A DNA stretch of 64,000 bases, from contig CM056582.1 in the NCBI GenBank assembly GCA_029721435.1, positions 42,366,611 to 42,430,610 of the forward strand. Direction: 5' to 3'. This stretch comes from Gymnothorax reevesii. Lineage: Eukaryota > Chordata > Actinopteri > Anguilliformes > Muraenidae. Shown in pieces: positions 52,329 to 63,129 of the stretch. The notes beneath the pieces are model-generated. The model was not told the DNA's origin. It did not search any database and worked only from the letters and a program-made list of their open reading frames with translations. The position numbers were made by a program, and so were the translations under genes. Numbering within the stretch: position 1 is the first letter of the stretch; each line of letters starts with the position of its first letter.

Positions 52329-52722
52329 AGCTCCTGCCACCAAGCGGGCACGGGAGCTATGGTATTGGGCTCCGTCCGTGTGTGCATCAACATATTTTCC
52401 TTTATCTCATCAACTATTTCAGTTGCAGGCTCCTAATTTTTACTGGACATGCATCTCATAAAGGCCTACAAATTATGTCCCTAAAGGTGACCTCGGCCTA
52501 TTTTTCAAGGTCACTGGCCTAAAAATATCACCAAAAACTTGGACAATTTGCTTTATCTTATCAACATCTTCAGTCACAGACTCCTAATTAGCTCCTGCCG
52601 CCTAGTGGCATGGGAGCTATGGTATTGGGCTCCATCCATGCATGCACCCGTCAACAAAAACTTTGACATTTAGTTTATCTTAACGGCAGGAGCTTCAGGG
52701 GCAGCCAGTGCCCTATATTTTT
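52329..52722 (+). mobile_element. Hairpin element with two head ends (Helentron-like class)
   Basis: The head hairpin AGCTCCTGCC ... GGGAGCT (52329-52358) is followed by ATGGTATTGGGCTCCGTCCG. A second, diverged head (AGCTCCTGCCGCC ... GGGAGCT, about 52592-52620) with the same ATGGTATTGGGCTCC continuation lies 262 bases on. Each head is preceded by a TTTATCT...CAGGCTCCTAATT-like segment. The tail has the subterminal GGCAGGAGCT and a hairpin GGGGCAGCCAGTGCCC (52698-52713). Confidence 0.6.
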
Positions 52723-54317
52723 TAAATGGTTTAATCATTAAAAAGATCAAAGTTAGTGCAGTTGGGTTATTGATGAGATAGAGAGATGAAGAAAGGAGAG
52801 GAAATCTGCATGTAAGTGGATTGCGTGTTGCGAGGCGGATGCATCAGCATCCATCCTATGGAGAAGTCTAAAGTTGTGTGGGAAGTTTGAAACCTCCAGC
52901 TTGGATGTTGCAAGACTTGGTAAGTGAATGGAGTTTAATGAAAAATGGAATGATGGAAAAAAGATAACACAAAGTGGAGGCAGGGGAACAACAACATCTA
53001 AACCCATCCTTTGGGATTGCGAGAATCTGGATAGGAAGTTTGCAGGCTCTTGCCATCCAATTGTGGGAGTATGAGGGCTTCAGAAAATAAATGGACATTT
53101 TTTGAACTGAGAAAGATGAGATGAAAAAAGGGATTAAAAGTGAGCAATCGTCAAGAAAACTGGTAGATGACAAATCTGAAAAAGCTAAACAAGTTTCACT
53201 TTTCTTGCTGTGAAGTTCTATGCGTATGAGCAATTAAAATCAATGTGCCATTACAAGTCTGTTGAGAAAAGGGCTGGTAAAAAAAACCAACCAAAGAAGC
53301 AACAGAAGCAACTTTCCACTCAAAAAGCACAAACAACTTAAGACAGAATATGCCAAAGCTGCGCAAAAAATTCTGAGCTTGTAGCTCACTAGATGTAGGA
53401 GGAGTTAAATCTGTAAATTTAGAGTGGGAATAATAATAATAATAATAATAAAAATAATAATATTTTTATTAACAACAGTAAAGAAGAAGAGGATTAAAAA
53501 GAAAACAATAGCTGTCTTTGTCCAGAACAATTTGGTTGGTTAATTCTATGATCAGGCTCCAGTCAAGAGACTCATGTAGGGCTGGTGGCAAAGCAAGTCT
53601 TTAGCGTCAATTTCAATGCTCACTTCCTCCACCTTGTGATTGTTGACACAGTAAAAGCTATCCCAGAGGCTGAATGCTTCTTTTACCTGTTACAACAACA
53701 ATAAATCTTTATATCTGGGACAGCGATCCACCAAAATTAGCTTTTTTGTTTGAGGTGAAATGTACCCTGGGGGTCCCAAAGAACTTCAGTATTTGAGTGA
53801 CACTTGATGGGCATGCAGGTATTTGGCCTGCCAGTTTAAAAGCTGGAGATTATGTGGAGGAATGTTAGTTAATGCCTGCAGGCTCGGTAGCCTGCTATCT
53901 CAGATTGACCTATTTCTAGCATTTAAAAGCTTCTGAGCGATGCACAGGTTCTCTCAGGTATGCTTCAGTCTCATCACCTGATTTGGCAAAAGTGGTGGAA
54001 GTGCTCACTCACACCTTTGAAATCAATGTAATGGACAGGTGTATGAAAACACCTGGAGGACAGTTTTGACTATTGCTGCGCAAAGCAATATCAGAGTCCA
54101 AGCTGCTCTCAAAAGGCACAGGAAGCTTTACTGAAAGGCACACTGTGTCCTATTCACAGCAGGTAACCAAAGGAACTTTGCCTGATATGGTGAGTTTCTG
54201 ACAAGAGATTTTTTTCTGTGATCTGTACGTGAGGAACACACTTCCACTTCAAGCTCTGAACGCAATTTCTGAATCATTCTGTGGCAAACATACCCTGTTC
54301 CCATTTGGTAGAAAATA
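52723..54317. other. No gene recognised; one TAA microsatellite
   Basis: Short frames only. A (TAA)n tract lies at 53431-53460. No domains were seen. Confidence 0.5.
53431..53460. repeat. (TAA)n microsatellite
   Basis: About ten TAA-type units with one interruption. Confidence 0.9.
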
Positions 54318-55899
54318 CAGCGCTGTCCATAATTATTGGCACCCCTGGTTAAGAGGTCTTCTTTAGCTTCTAATAAATTCAGTTTTTTTCTGAATAATAT
54401 AGGACCACAATGAAAAAAAGGAGGAAAATCCAACCTTTAATTCAAGTGCATTCTTTCAGTGGGAAAAAAATCCCACAATAAGAAATAATTCTTTTACATC
54501 AAATCATGTGTGCCACAATTATTAGCACCCCTGATGTTAATACTTTGTACAACCCCCTTTTGCCAACAAAACAGCACCTGATCTTCTCCTATAATGTTTC
54601 ACAAGATGGGAGAATGCAGAAAGAGCGATCTTCGACAATTCCACTTTGCACAATCTCTTTAAATCATCCAGCGACCTGGATCCTCTGCTCTGCACTCTCC
54701 TCTTCAGCTCACTCCACAGGTTTTCAATGGGGTTGAGGTCTGGGGACTGAGATGGCCATGGGAGGAGCTTGATTCTGTGTGTGGTGAACCATTTCTGTGT
54801 AGATTTGGCCACATGTTTAGGGTCATTATCTTGCTGAAAGACCCAGTGATGACCCATCTTCAGCTTTTGGGCAGAGGCCACCAGATTTTGATTTAAAATG
54901 TCCTGATATTTCAAAGTGTTCATGATGCCATGCACCCTAACAAGGTTCCCAGGCCCTCTGGAAGAGAAACAGGCCCGCAGTATCACCGATCCTCCCCCAT
55001 ACTTCACAGTGGGCATGAGGTGCTTTTCTGCAAACTCATCTTTTGTGTTCCGCCAGACCCACTTCGAGTGTTTGTTGCCAAAAAGCTCTATCTTGGTCTC
55101 ATCTGACCAAAGCACATGTTCCCAGTTGAAGTCCCAGTACGGCTTAAGGAACTCCAGACGTTTGCGTTTATGATTGTGAGTGAGAAAAGGTTTTTTCCGT
55201 TCATGCCTCCCAAATAGCTTGTTGGCATGTAGATAGCGCCTGATGGTTGTTTTGGAGACTTTGTGACCCCAAGATGCTACCATTTGTTGCAATTCCTTAA
55301 AAATGAGCTTTGGAGAACTTTTAATTTCTCTAACCATCTTCCTCACTGTGCGTGGTGGCAAAATAAACTTGTGTCCTCGTCCAGGCTTGTTTACCTCTGG
55401 TCCAGTTGTTTTAAACTTCTTAATGATTCCTCTGACAGCAGATATGGGCAGGTGCAGGAAAGTGGCTATTTTCTTGTAGCCATTGCCTGACTTGAATGGT
55501 GTGTTCCTTTGTCTTTCCCATGTTGAAGAGTGGAAAAGAGAAATGGCCTCTGTGTCACGTAATATTTATACCCCAGGGGAACAGGAAGTGATGAATTACT
55601 AATTAAGTATTCCTAGATACTCTGATCAACTTTGTAAACTACTGTAGAAATGACAAAAATACTTCAATTACATTTATTTTCTAGGAATTGTTAGGGGTGC
55701 CAGCAATTTTGGAACAGGTGATTTTATGAAAAATAATTATTTCTTCGGGATTTTTTTCCCCTAAAAATTCACTTGAGTTGAAGTTCACATTTTTCTACAA
55801 TTTTCAGTGGGAGAGCATGCTTCTGCAATAAAAATTGAATTTATTTTAAGGCTTTAAACACATCTTAACCTGGGGTGCCAATGATTATGGAGGGCGCTG
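54318..55899 (-). mobile_element. Tc1-like transposon, near full length
   Basis: Terminal repeats CAGCGCTGTCCATAATTATT (54318 on) and its inverse at 55880-55899 (CAGCGCCCTCCATAATCATT read inward) are flanked by TA on both sides (54316-54317 and 55900-55901). Length is 1582 bp, standard for Tc1. A transposase gene fills the middle on the minus strand. An inner repeat of the terminal motif (CACAATTATTAGCACCCC near 54514) resembles the inner direct repeats of Sleeping-Beauty-type ends. Confidence 0.95.
54537..55361 (-). CDS. Tc1-family DD34E transposase (N-terminal frameshift)
   Basis: This cut-and-paste transposase inserts at TA. The open frame gives 274 residues from an internal Met; the natural start is probably the ATG at 55519-55521, which is out of phase. 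A one-base indel near 55495 separates MGKTKEHT from a helix-turn-helix region readable in the main phase (about 55361-55495). In the main frame all three catalytic residues are present with family spacing: D87 (SDETKIELFG), D178 (QQDNDPKH) and E213 (PDLNPIENLW), giving 91 and 35 residue intervals. The usual SIMLWGCF block has drifted to SVILRACF. The C-terminus ends GCTKY, as expected for this group. The catalytic core appears intact but DNA binding would be lost without the N-terminus. Confidence 0.9.
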   Translation of the reverse strand: MPPRTVRKMVREIKSSPKLIFKELQQMVASWGHKVSKTTIRRYLHANKLFGRHERKKPFLTHNHKRKRLEFLKPYWDFNWEHVLWSDETKIELFGNKHSKWVWRNTKDEFAEKHLMPTVKYGGGSVILRACFSSRGPGNLVRVHGIMNTLKYQDILNQNLVASAQKLKMGHHWVFQQDNDPKHVAKSTQKWFTTHRIKLLPWPSQSPDLNPIENLWSELKRRVQSRGSRSLDDLKRLCKVELSKIALSAFSHLVKHYRRRSGAVLLAKGGCTKY

Positions 55900-55933
55900 T
55901 ATGAATGTGACCTTGGAGACTTTGAACTCTAGC

Positions 55934-56301
55934 ACCCCATTTATACCTGGTATTAAAATGCAATCTGTTATCCTGATATCTGGATAAAAAGCATTCCATT
56001 CTTAGTCTCCGTTTACACCAGGTATTTTAATGCGTTCGCATTTTCCACAGTGAGATCGGATTTCTGTCCTACAGCTGCGCGTGAGTAATTTGAAGTGGCT
56101 TTGCGTGGGTTGTACGGATTGCATTTACACCTGACTGAGATCTGGACACAGTGCGAGCCAGACTACATCCAGATGTGGTCTGGACAGATCTGATCACAGA
56201 CCGATTCCAAAGTGTTTACATCTTGTATTAATATGCAATTTTTCATAACTACAAACTTATCCAGATACAAATCGCATTTTAATACCAGGTGTAAATGGGG
56301 T
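55934..56301. mobile_element. MITE with CCCCATTTA termini
   Basis: Left end ACCCCATTTATACCTGGTAT (then TAAAATGCAAT) is matched inversely by the right end (GCATTTTAATACCAGGTGTA, then AATGGGGT, to 56301). The element is 368 bp and non-coding. No convincing target duplication was found, so its superfamily is open. It lies just after the Tc1 element. Confidence 0.7.
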
Positions 56302-56597
56302 ATAGATGTACCAAGTGCGGAGTATCTCTCAGAGCAAAGTCAAACAAGTCATGCAGAATCCACCCATCCCAGGTGGAAGAGATTAATATATGCAGTCACT
56401 ATCCTAATTCATGTTTTTAGATGCTTCAAATTATCCAACTGCCAACAAACTGAAAAGCTGGCAGTTACCAGACACAAAAGCCTTTATAGAGTCTTTGCTA
56501 AAGATACCATAAACTATCTCCTCTGGTCACATTAGTGTAAACTGTAACATTCCAGAACATTAGAGACCAGTGAATTACAGTCTTTTGTAAATTAATC
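56302..56597. other. No gene recognised
   Basis: Short spacer between two repeat elements. Confidence 0.4.
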
Positions 56598-57285
56598 ATA
56601 TCCCCGAACGGTGTTTCGGGGATATTATGTTTTTGCTCCGACCGCCGCCGCGCCACCGTACATGTTAACGCGATAACTTCAGGAATATTTTATTTAGAAA
56701 TTTCATGTTTTGCATATAGGTAAGAATCATAAATCGGAAGAAATGATTCCATTTTGGACAATATACAATTTCTAGATTGGCCACCAGGGGCCAAAAACTG
56801 AAAAATCACTGTTTTTATCATATCTCTGGAAATATTTGTCCGATTGACGTCAAATCAAGTGCGAATGAAAGGTCATGACCTGGGGATGTGTCCCACGATG
56901 ACATTATACCTGTTTGGTTCAAAATTTTGACACAAGATGGAGCTTTGTCACATAAAATTCACCATTTTTGCTGTATCTTTGGAACCATTTGTCCAGTTGA
57001 CATGAAACTATGTGCAACTGAATGGTCATGTCCTCACAACGTGTCACATGATGACATCATACCTGTATGGTTCAATAGTTTGCCACCAGGTGGTGGTTTC
57101 TGATGGAAAATGACCATTTTGGCCATATCTTCAGAACTTATTTGAAATTAAAACTGAATTAAATCGAAAATAAGTTCAAATGAAAGTCTATTCAAGGTCT
57201 ATTCAAGGATTGGGGAATTGGAGGATTGGGGGCGTTTGGGGATATACCCCAAGCCGTCGCCTGCGATGGCATAAGCCTCGTTGGA
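56598..57285 (+). mobile_element. Hairpin element with internal 152-bp tandem units (Helentron-like class)
   Basis: Head hairpin ATATCCCCGAA ... TTCGGGGATAT (56598-56625), then a GCTCCGACCGCCGCCGCGCC tract. Then about three diverged tandem units of about 152 bp with landmark CATATCTTTGGAACCATTTG near 56814, 56969 and 57118. A subterminal palindrome TTGGGGATATACCCCAA (57236-57252) and a tail hairpin GCCGTCGCCTGCGATGGC close it. It aligns well with 58845-59205. Confidence 0.65.
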
Positions 57286-57465
57286 TAAAGGTGCTTGTGA
57301 ATTGAATGAGCGAAATGGAGTGCAAATAGCCGTGCTAAGTGATGGATGTTTTCCATAACCACCTCAAAGATCACTGCATTGTAACTTTTAGCCTCGTTTC
57401 ATTAATTTCCTTGACTTGTATGATGAAACTAATATGATTGCATCATCAACACAGTACTGTAACTG

Positions 57466-57800
57466 TGTTGGACTGTCCTGATAATTCACCTTACCTCAAT
57501 CCTATTGAGAATCTCTGGTGCATCATCAAGTCAAGGCTGTAGCAGAAGGGCTGCACCACAAAAGCTAAAGTCATTGATGCAGTTGTCCAGGTGTGGCATC
57601 ACAACAAAGAAATCAAGGCAACCGACAAAAACCAGGTCAGTTCCATACCAAAACGGGTGGAACAGCTTATCACGAACCCTGGAGGACACGTCTCGTACTG
57701 AGTGCTGAATGTAGATGCTATTAAAGTAATAATCAGCCTGAAAACCTTTGTTCTTTGGTTTTTCCCGTTCCGTCCTGCTTTATCCAATTAATTTGCACGA
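57466..57800 (+). pseudogene. Tc1-like transposase C-terminal fragment with 3' end
   Basis: A plus-strand reading has NSPYLNPIENLWCIIKSRL with the catalytic Glu, a stop, then AKVIDAVVQVWHHNKEIKAT and PKRVEQLITNPGGHVSY ending in a stop at about 57700. It is a different Tc1 lineage from the 54.3 kb copy. A TTGCACGAGACTGTAC string at 57791-57806 may be the element's 3' terminal repeat. The 5' two-thirds is absent. Confidence 0.75.
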
Positions 57801-58501
57801 GACTGTACAAATTGTTCAAAATTTCTGCAACTCTCGTCGTGAATCTTTGGTGTAAACTGGCCTTGTATCAAGTCTTATTCCAGGTCAGATACTACAACGT
57901 ATTTTGTTCTTATACCCTTTACCAAATTTTTCACACGCAAACTCCTTAACATTTGCCATTTTTCTCTTGACAAAATTCATAATCTGAAGGAAATACTTGG
58001 CTGCTTGACTCTGTCCGCCCAAAGTGAGGCGAAGGTAGCGTTTTCACATCACTTGAAAATATTTTCCAGTATGTAATATGCAGAACAGGTTTGACACAGT
58101 AACAATGCAACCACCTAGCTAGCTCACAATCAAGTTCTTCAGAGTAGTCGACATGAGAGGAAATCAATTATTTCAATCAATATAATGCAAACTGAATTGT
58201 AATGTACAATATATTAAAGTGGTAATCCGTAAGATTTCTGTCTTGTTACTGTCTGTTAAGTCGGAGATAAAACAATGGTGATTGGGTGTATGACCCACTG
58301 ATGAAAGCACTTCTATTTCATTCTTTGCCAGGTAAAGCGATCAGTGTGTCTATGGCGACATTCCCGCTCTATAGTCAAATACAGGCGCACATCTAGTGAC
58401 ACTTTTCACGTCAGTACGCAGTGTTTGGTCTGTCCAAAAGGTAGGAGAAAGCCGAATACTAGCTTGAAGGAAGTAAGGAACCCCGGGAGAAGCAATGGCA
58501 A
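57801..58501. other. No gene recognised
   Basis: Short frames only, with no domain or repeat end except the target-site copy at 58492-58501. Confidence 0.4.
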
Positions 58502-58692
58502 GGTAGACGTCAGAAGGGATCCAGTAGTGGTACTTTCCCTAACCTGAACCTTGGCTCTATCCCCTAACCCTAAATCTAACTTGTCCCTTGCAATATATGT
58601 CAGTTTTACAGATGGAATTAAGGGAGGACAGTTAAAAATGCAGCCTTCCAAGAAGCGGAAAGTACCACTACTGGATCCCCTCTGACGTCTAC
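58502..58692. mobile_element. 191-bp MITE with a perfect 10-bp target duplication
   Basis: Arms GTAGACGTCAGAAGGGATCC (58503 on, 36 bp) and its inverse ending at 58692 agree except for one or two bases. The flanks repeat GCAATGGCAA exactly (58492-58501 and 58693-58702). The interior has CCCTAACCCTAA-type words. A 9-10-bp duplication is typical of Mutator-like elements. The perfect duplication suggests recent movement. Confidence 0.85.
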
Positions 58693-58844
58693 GCAATGGC
58701 AAATACCATAGTGTGTAGCTATACTGTGCACAGTCGAAACTAACGTTAGCTGAGTCTCTGTTGAGGCTACTACTGAAACTAAAATTACAACATTTCAGGA
58801 AGCAAACAGGAAAAAAGCTACGTTAATCTCCTCAACAAATAATT

Positions 58845-59205
58845 ATAATTTTGACAAAAGGTGGAGCATCGTCACAAAAAATTCACCATTTTTGCCATAT
58901 CTTTGGAACCATATGTCCAATTGACATGAAACTATGTGCCACTGCATGGTCATGACCTCACAACGTGTCACATGATGACATCATACCTGTATGGTTCAAT
59001 ATTTTGCCACCAGGTGGTGCTTTCTGATGGAAAATTATCAATTTTGGCCATATCTTCAAAACCATTTGTCCGATTGACCTGAAATTAAGTTCAAATGAAA
59101 GTCTATTCAAGGTCTATTCGAGGATTGGGGAATTGGAGGATTGAAGGCGTTCGGGGATATACCCTCTAGCTGTCACCTCCGACGGCATAAGCTTAGTTTA
59201 GACAG
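58845..59205 (+). mobile_element. 5'-truncated copy of the 56.6 kb hairpin element
   Basis: It aligns with 56920-57285 at high identity by eye (CACAACGTGTCACATGATGA, then CAAGGTCTATTCGAGGATTG) and lacks the head hairpin and GC tract. One internal unit reads CCGATTGACCTGAAATTAAG, where the first copy has a scrambled AAATTAAAACTG stretch. Confidence 0.7.
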
Positions 59206-59854
59206 TAACATTTACTTACCTCTCGAGAGGAAAGCAGGCAACTTCAGTGTCCCTTTGAATTTCTTTCTCCTTCATTAGCTCTTTCCACTTGGGAAAAGCT
59301 ACCCTGATGTTCACCCTCGTTTTTATTTTATTCGCTGGTCACGTTGCCTTTTCAATTCTCTTTTTCGCTTTTTTGAAGACGAGGATTCCTTCTCCAGTGG
59401 CTTGGCATAAGTATGATCCTCCATTATGAACTAAGGTGGGCAGTGACAAGCGCCTCTTGCTGATCTCATTCTCCATTTCAGTCAGGCTGGCTCCAAACAA
59501 TAACGTGTTGCGGCTAATTAGCTAGTACCAGGTAGTTGTTTACAACCGTCTCGACAATATTATCTTTTCAAAATGTTGGAATGACATGTATGCATCCTTG
59601 GACTTACCTGTGTAATGTAAATATAGATAATAAATTCTTTGATTACAAGGATGAGTCAGATTACTGGCAGAGGTAATATTACACATACGACATATAAATG
59701 AATGAAGGCATTGATTTTAGCAAAAAAATTACTTTTAACATTACACAGTGTCCCTTTAAGGTGCAACGGATCATAAGGAGTAGTGGATCACATCATCTGC
59801 AACAGACAAAATTTCACCAATGCTGCATTAAAACTGCCGTTTTACAACTTAGAT
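59206..59854. other. No gene recognised
   Basis: No domain or repeat boundary was seen. Confidence 0.4.
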
Positions 59855-60292
59855 AAGGTTGGTTTGCCGCAAACAAGCTAATACCAAACAATGTGACATA
59901 AACCAGGAAACAAACCAAATGGTACAAAGGAAGTCTCAGGAAAATACTGGAAACAGGCTAAGACTAAACTCGGAATCTGGAATGGGGAGTGAGAGGTATA
60001 TGAATGGGAGCGGATTGACTAATTGGATGGCCAACAGGTTTCCAATTGAGCAGAGCACCTGCAGGGAGCTGAGGTTACCAACAGGGAGGCAATCAAACAA
60101 CTAACACTGCGGGCGTGGCTGTGCGAGTGAGTGAGTGGAAAACGGAATGCACATGATAAATGAGACAAAACTGGGAATGCTGAACAAATACAAAGAACTG
60201 AAAAAAACTAAACAATGCAACATGAAACATTATAAAATACACATAAAACAGAAATTTTTGGACCCTGACAGGAATCTGCTGATAATTCCTGT
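59855..60292 (-). repeat. Possible LTR fragment of a Gypsy-type element
   Basis: The style resembles the LTRs at 0.6 and 8.8 kb. On the minus strand it starts TGTCAGGGTCC and carries TGATTGCCTCCCTGTTGG- and CCTGTTTCCAGTATTTTCC-like text. The 3' edge was not found and no target duplication is visible. Confidence 0.35.
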
Positions 60293-60484
60293 TGACAGCA
60301 CATCTCTACGCCCATTGCATGCTTTAAATACTTTGATATTCCCACACTAGATTAACATAAACCTACATTTGTTCTTAAATAGTCAATTACATTGTTGTAA
60401 ACCACATTATTTTTGTTTGCCATATGATGAGGAGGATGTAATTATTATTAAGATTATTATCTGCCAAATTAGTAGATTATTATA

Positions 60485-61936
60485 CAACCCCAATTCTGAA
60501 ATAGTTGGGACAAAGAGTATATTGTGAATAAAATCAAAACACAATGACTTTCAAATCACACCAGCCAGTATTTTATTCACAATAGAACAGAGATAATTAA
60601 GCAGATTTGGAAACTGAGAAATTTTGCAATTTTATCCACGAAATGAGTTCATTTCAAATTTGATGGCTGCTACAGGTCTCAAAAAAGTTGGGGCCTTTTT
60701 ACCACGGTGTTGCATCCCCTTTTCTTTTTAGGTGTCTGGGCATTGAGGAGTCATGCATCTTGAGTTTTGCTATTGGAATTTGATCCCACTCTTGTTTAAT
60801 GCAGGGTTTCAGCTACTAGAGAGTTTTGGGTCTCTTTTGATGGACTTTTTGTTTAATTATGCGCCAAATGTTATCAATCGGTGAAAGATCAGGACTGTAG
60901 GCTGGCCAGTTCAGCACATGGACTCTTTTACTATGAAGCCATGCACTTGTAATAGCTGCAGTATGTGGTTTTGCATTGTCCTGCTGTCCTGCTGCACGAA
61001 TGCATCCCCATACCATCAGGCTTTTGAACTGAACGCTGATAATAGGAGGGGGGGTCTTTCTCCTCTTTAGCCCGGAGGACACGACGCCCATGATTTCCGA
61101 CAAGAATATCAAATTTGGACTCGTCTGACCACAGGAAACTTTTCTCTTTGCTATAGTCCATTTTAAAGGAGCCTTGGCCCACAGAAGATGGTGGCGCTTC
61201 TGGATCATGCCCAACAATGGCTTCCTTTTCGCATGATTGAGTTCTAGGTGGCACCTCTGGATGGTACAGCGGACTGTGTTTACAGATAGTGGTTTCTTGA
61301 AGTATTCCTAGGCCCATTTAGTAATGTCAATGACAGAATCATGCCGGTGAGTGATGCAGTGGCGTTTGAGGGCTCGAAGATCACGGGCATCCAGTGAAGG
61401 TCTTTGGCCTTTTCTCTTACGCAAAGAGATTTTTCCAGTTTCTCTGAATCTTTTGATGATGTTATGCTCTGTCGATGATGAGACCTTTGCAATTTAACGT
61501 TGAGGAACATTGTTTTTAAGTCTTCCACAATTTTTTGTATGCAGGCCTTCACAGGTTGCAGAGCCTCTGGCCATCTTTACCTCGGAGAGATTCACCCTCT
61601 CTAAGACATCCCTTTTATAGCCAATCATGTTACACATCTGATGCTAGTTAACTTAATTACTTGCTAAATGTTCTTTCAGCTGATTCTCTTATATATTAAT
61701 AGCTTTTTCAGCCCTCTTTTGCCTGTGTCCCAACTTTTTTGAGACCTGTTGCAGCCAGAAAATTTGAAATTTGTTCATTTTGTGCATCAAAATGTAAAAT
61801 GTCTCAGATAACATTTCAAAAGTTGAAACTATGTTTTATTGTAAATAACATATTGGCTCATGTGATCTGAAAGTCATTTCATTTTGATTTTATTCACAGT
61901 TTACACTTCGTCCCAACAATTTCAGAATTGGGGTTG
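60485..61936 (-). mobile_element. Tc1-like transposon with internal deletion
   Basis: Inverted termini CAACCCCAATTCTGAAATAG (60485 on) and the inverse at 61917-61936 continue as long terminal repeats (GTGAATAAAATCAAAA on both sides) and are flanked by TA (60483-60484 and 61937-61938). The termini match a very common fish family. Length 1452 bp is shorter than the usual 1.6 kb because of a gap in the transposase. Confidence 0.9.
60816..61574 (-). pseudogene. Tc1-like transposase, broken
   Basis: The ATG at 61572-61574 (MARGSATCEGLHT) opens a frame that stops early (TAA after VPQR). The HTH region continues past it (FRETGKISLRKRKGQRP). The first catalytic block is [20 protein letters not shown], in the frame 60931-61317. 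The phase then changes to 60816-61217, which reads SLMVWGCI, followed at once by [13 protein letters not shown] (second Asp), so the roughly 45 residues normally between these blocks are deleted. The third block reads YSPDLSPIDNIW, with Asp where the family has Glu. Three independent lesions make this copy inactive. Confidence 0.85.
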
Positions 61937-61938
61937 TA

Positions 61939-63129
61939 ATTAAATGCCAAAAAAAAAAATCAATGCTAGATTTAAAAAAAAATTTTTTTTTTAAGAAATC
62001 TGTTTTGTGTTTTGACTCCACTGCCCTGACTTTTGCCCTTGGTTTCAGACTGACTGTGGAGCGAGGAGCTCTGTATACAGAATGTGTGCTGTTGGCACTG
62101 AGAAGTACCCGTGAGTCCTTTAAAGCTGTCATTTTGACAGCCTCCTTGTCATGTGCAGCATTTTTCTTTCCACTGCCAGAAGACAGGAATTCACAAAGGC
62201 TTCCCTGATCTGTCCTCTGGGTAACAACAAATATTTCTCTTGATCAAAAAATTTTGACATTTACATTGATGAGCAGCCTGATATTTACAATTCGCTGTTG
62301 CTCACTTACACCGCCTTGCTTTTTGCTGGACTAAAAACCTCTCAAGTGTTCATCATGTGACTTAACACGGGACACCATTTTGTCCCTATGAGGAGACCTG
62401 CAAGGACGTAAACTTATGTGTCAATATTTTTCTCTCAGTAGTCTCAATAAGTGCTCTATAGACCATGGTTCAGTGAATGAATATGATACTGATTGGGGAT
62501 GCAGATTGCAGATGATGGTTGAGCGCTTCCCCCACTCTCCACTCTCACTACGCCACCGCCCTACTCCCCCAGTACCAATTAATGTAGGATGAATAAACTG
62601 GATGGATGTCTCTCAAACGTGATGACTGAGACACAGGTGGGCTGCATTTGGAGGCTGCTACATCATTGGAGCCATTTCAAATAGGAGGAGCCTTCATATG
62701 CAGACAAAAAATTTTGGGATGTAGTTATAAAGGCTGCATTAGGAGACCTTGCCGACCAACAATCCTGTGCATACTTTTAAATTTACCCCTATAAAATATC
62801 TCTCAAAAACAACTAGAGCACCATGAAGCCTCTCTTAGCTCAGGTGAATCCCCGAACCCCTAAGGTTATTGCAAACACAAAGTTTTTCACTGTTTCTATT
62901 TAGAAGTTGCACGCATTTGTGATGAGCAGTGAGTAAACTGTTTGTATCTCAAAGAATGTTTTCTAAATAACATTGCTAGCTAGGTTATTTGGCTGAGTCA
63001 CTTGTGGCAAATTTCATGTTCATAAATTTGGCTATGAATACAGAAAAAAACGACATTGCGTGAGGTTTTTGGGCGACACTGTCAGGATGGGGTCTATAAT
63101 TAAGATGCAGCCATTCAGATGACATAGAC
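61939..63129. other. No gene recognised
   Basis: An A/T palindrome (AAAAAAAAATTTTTTTTTT, about 61974-61993) and a few short frames without domains. Confidence 0.5.
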
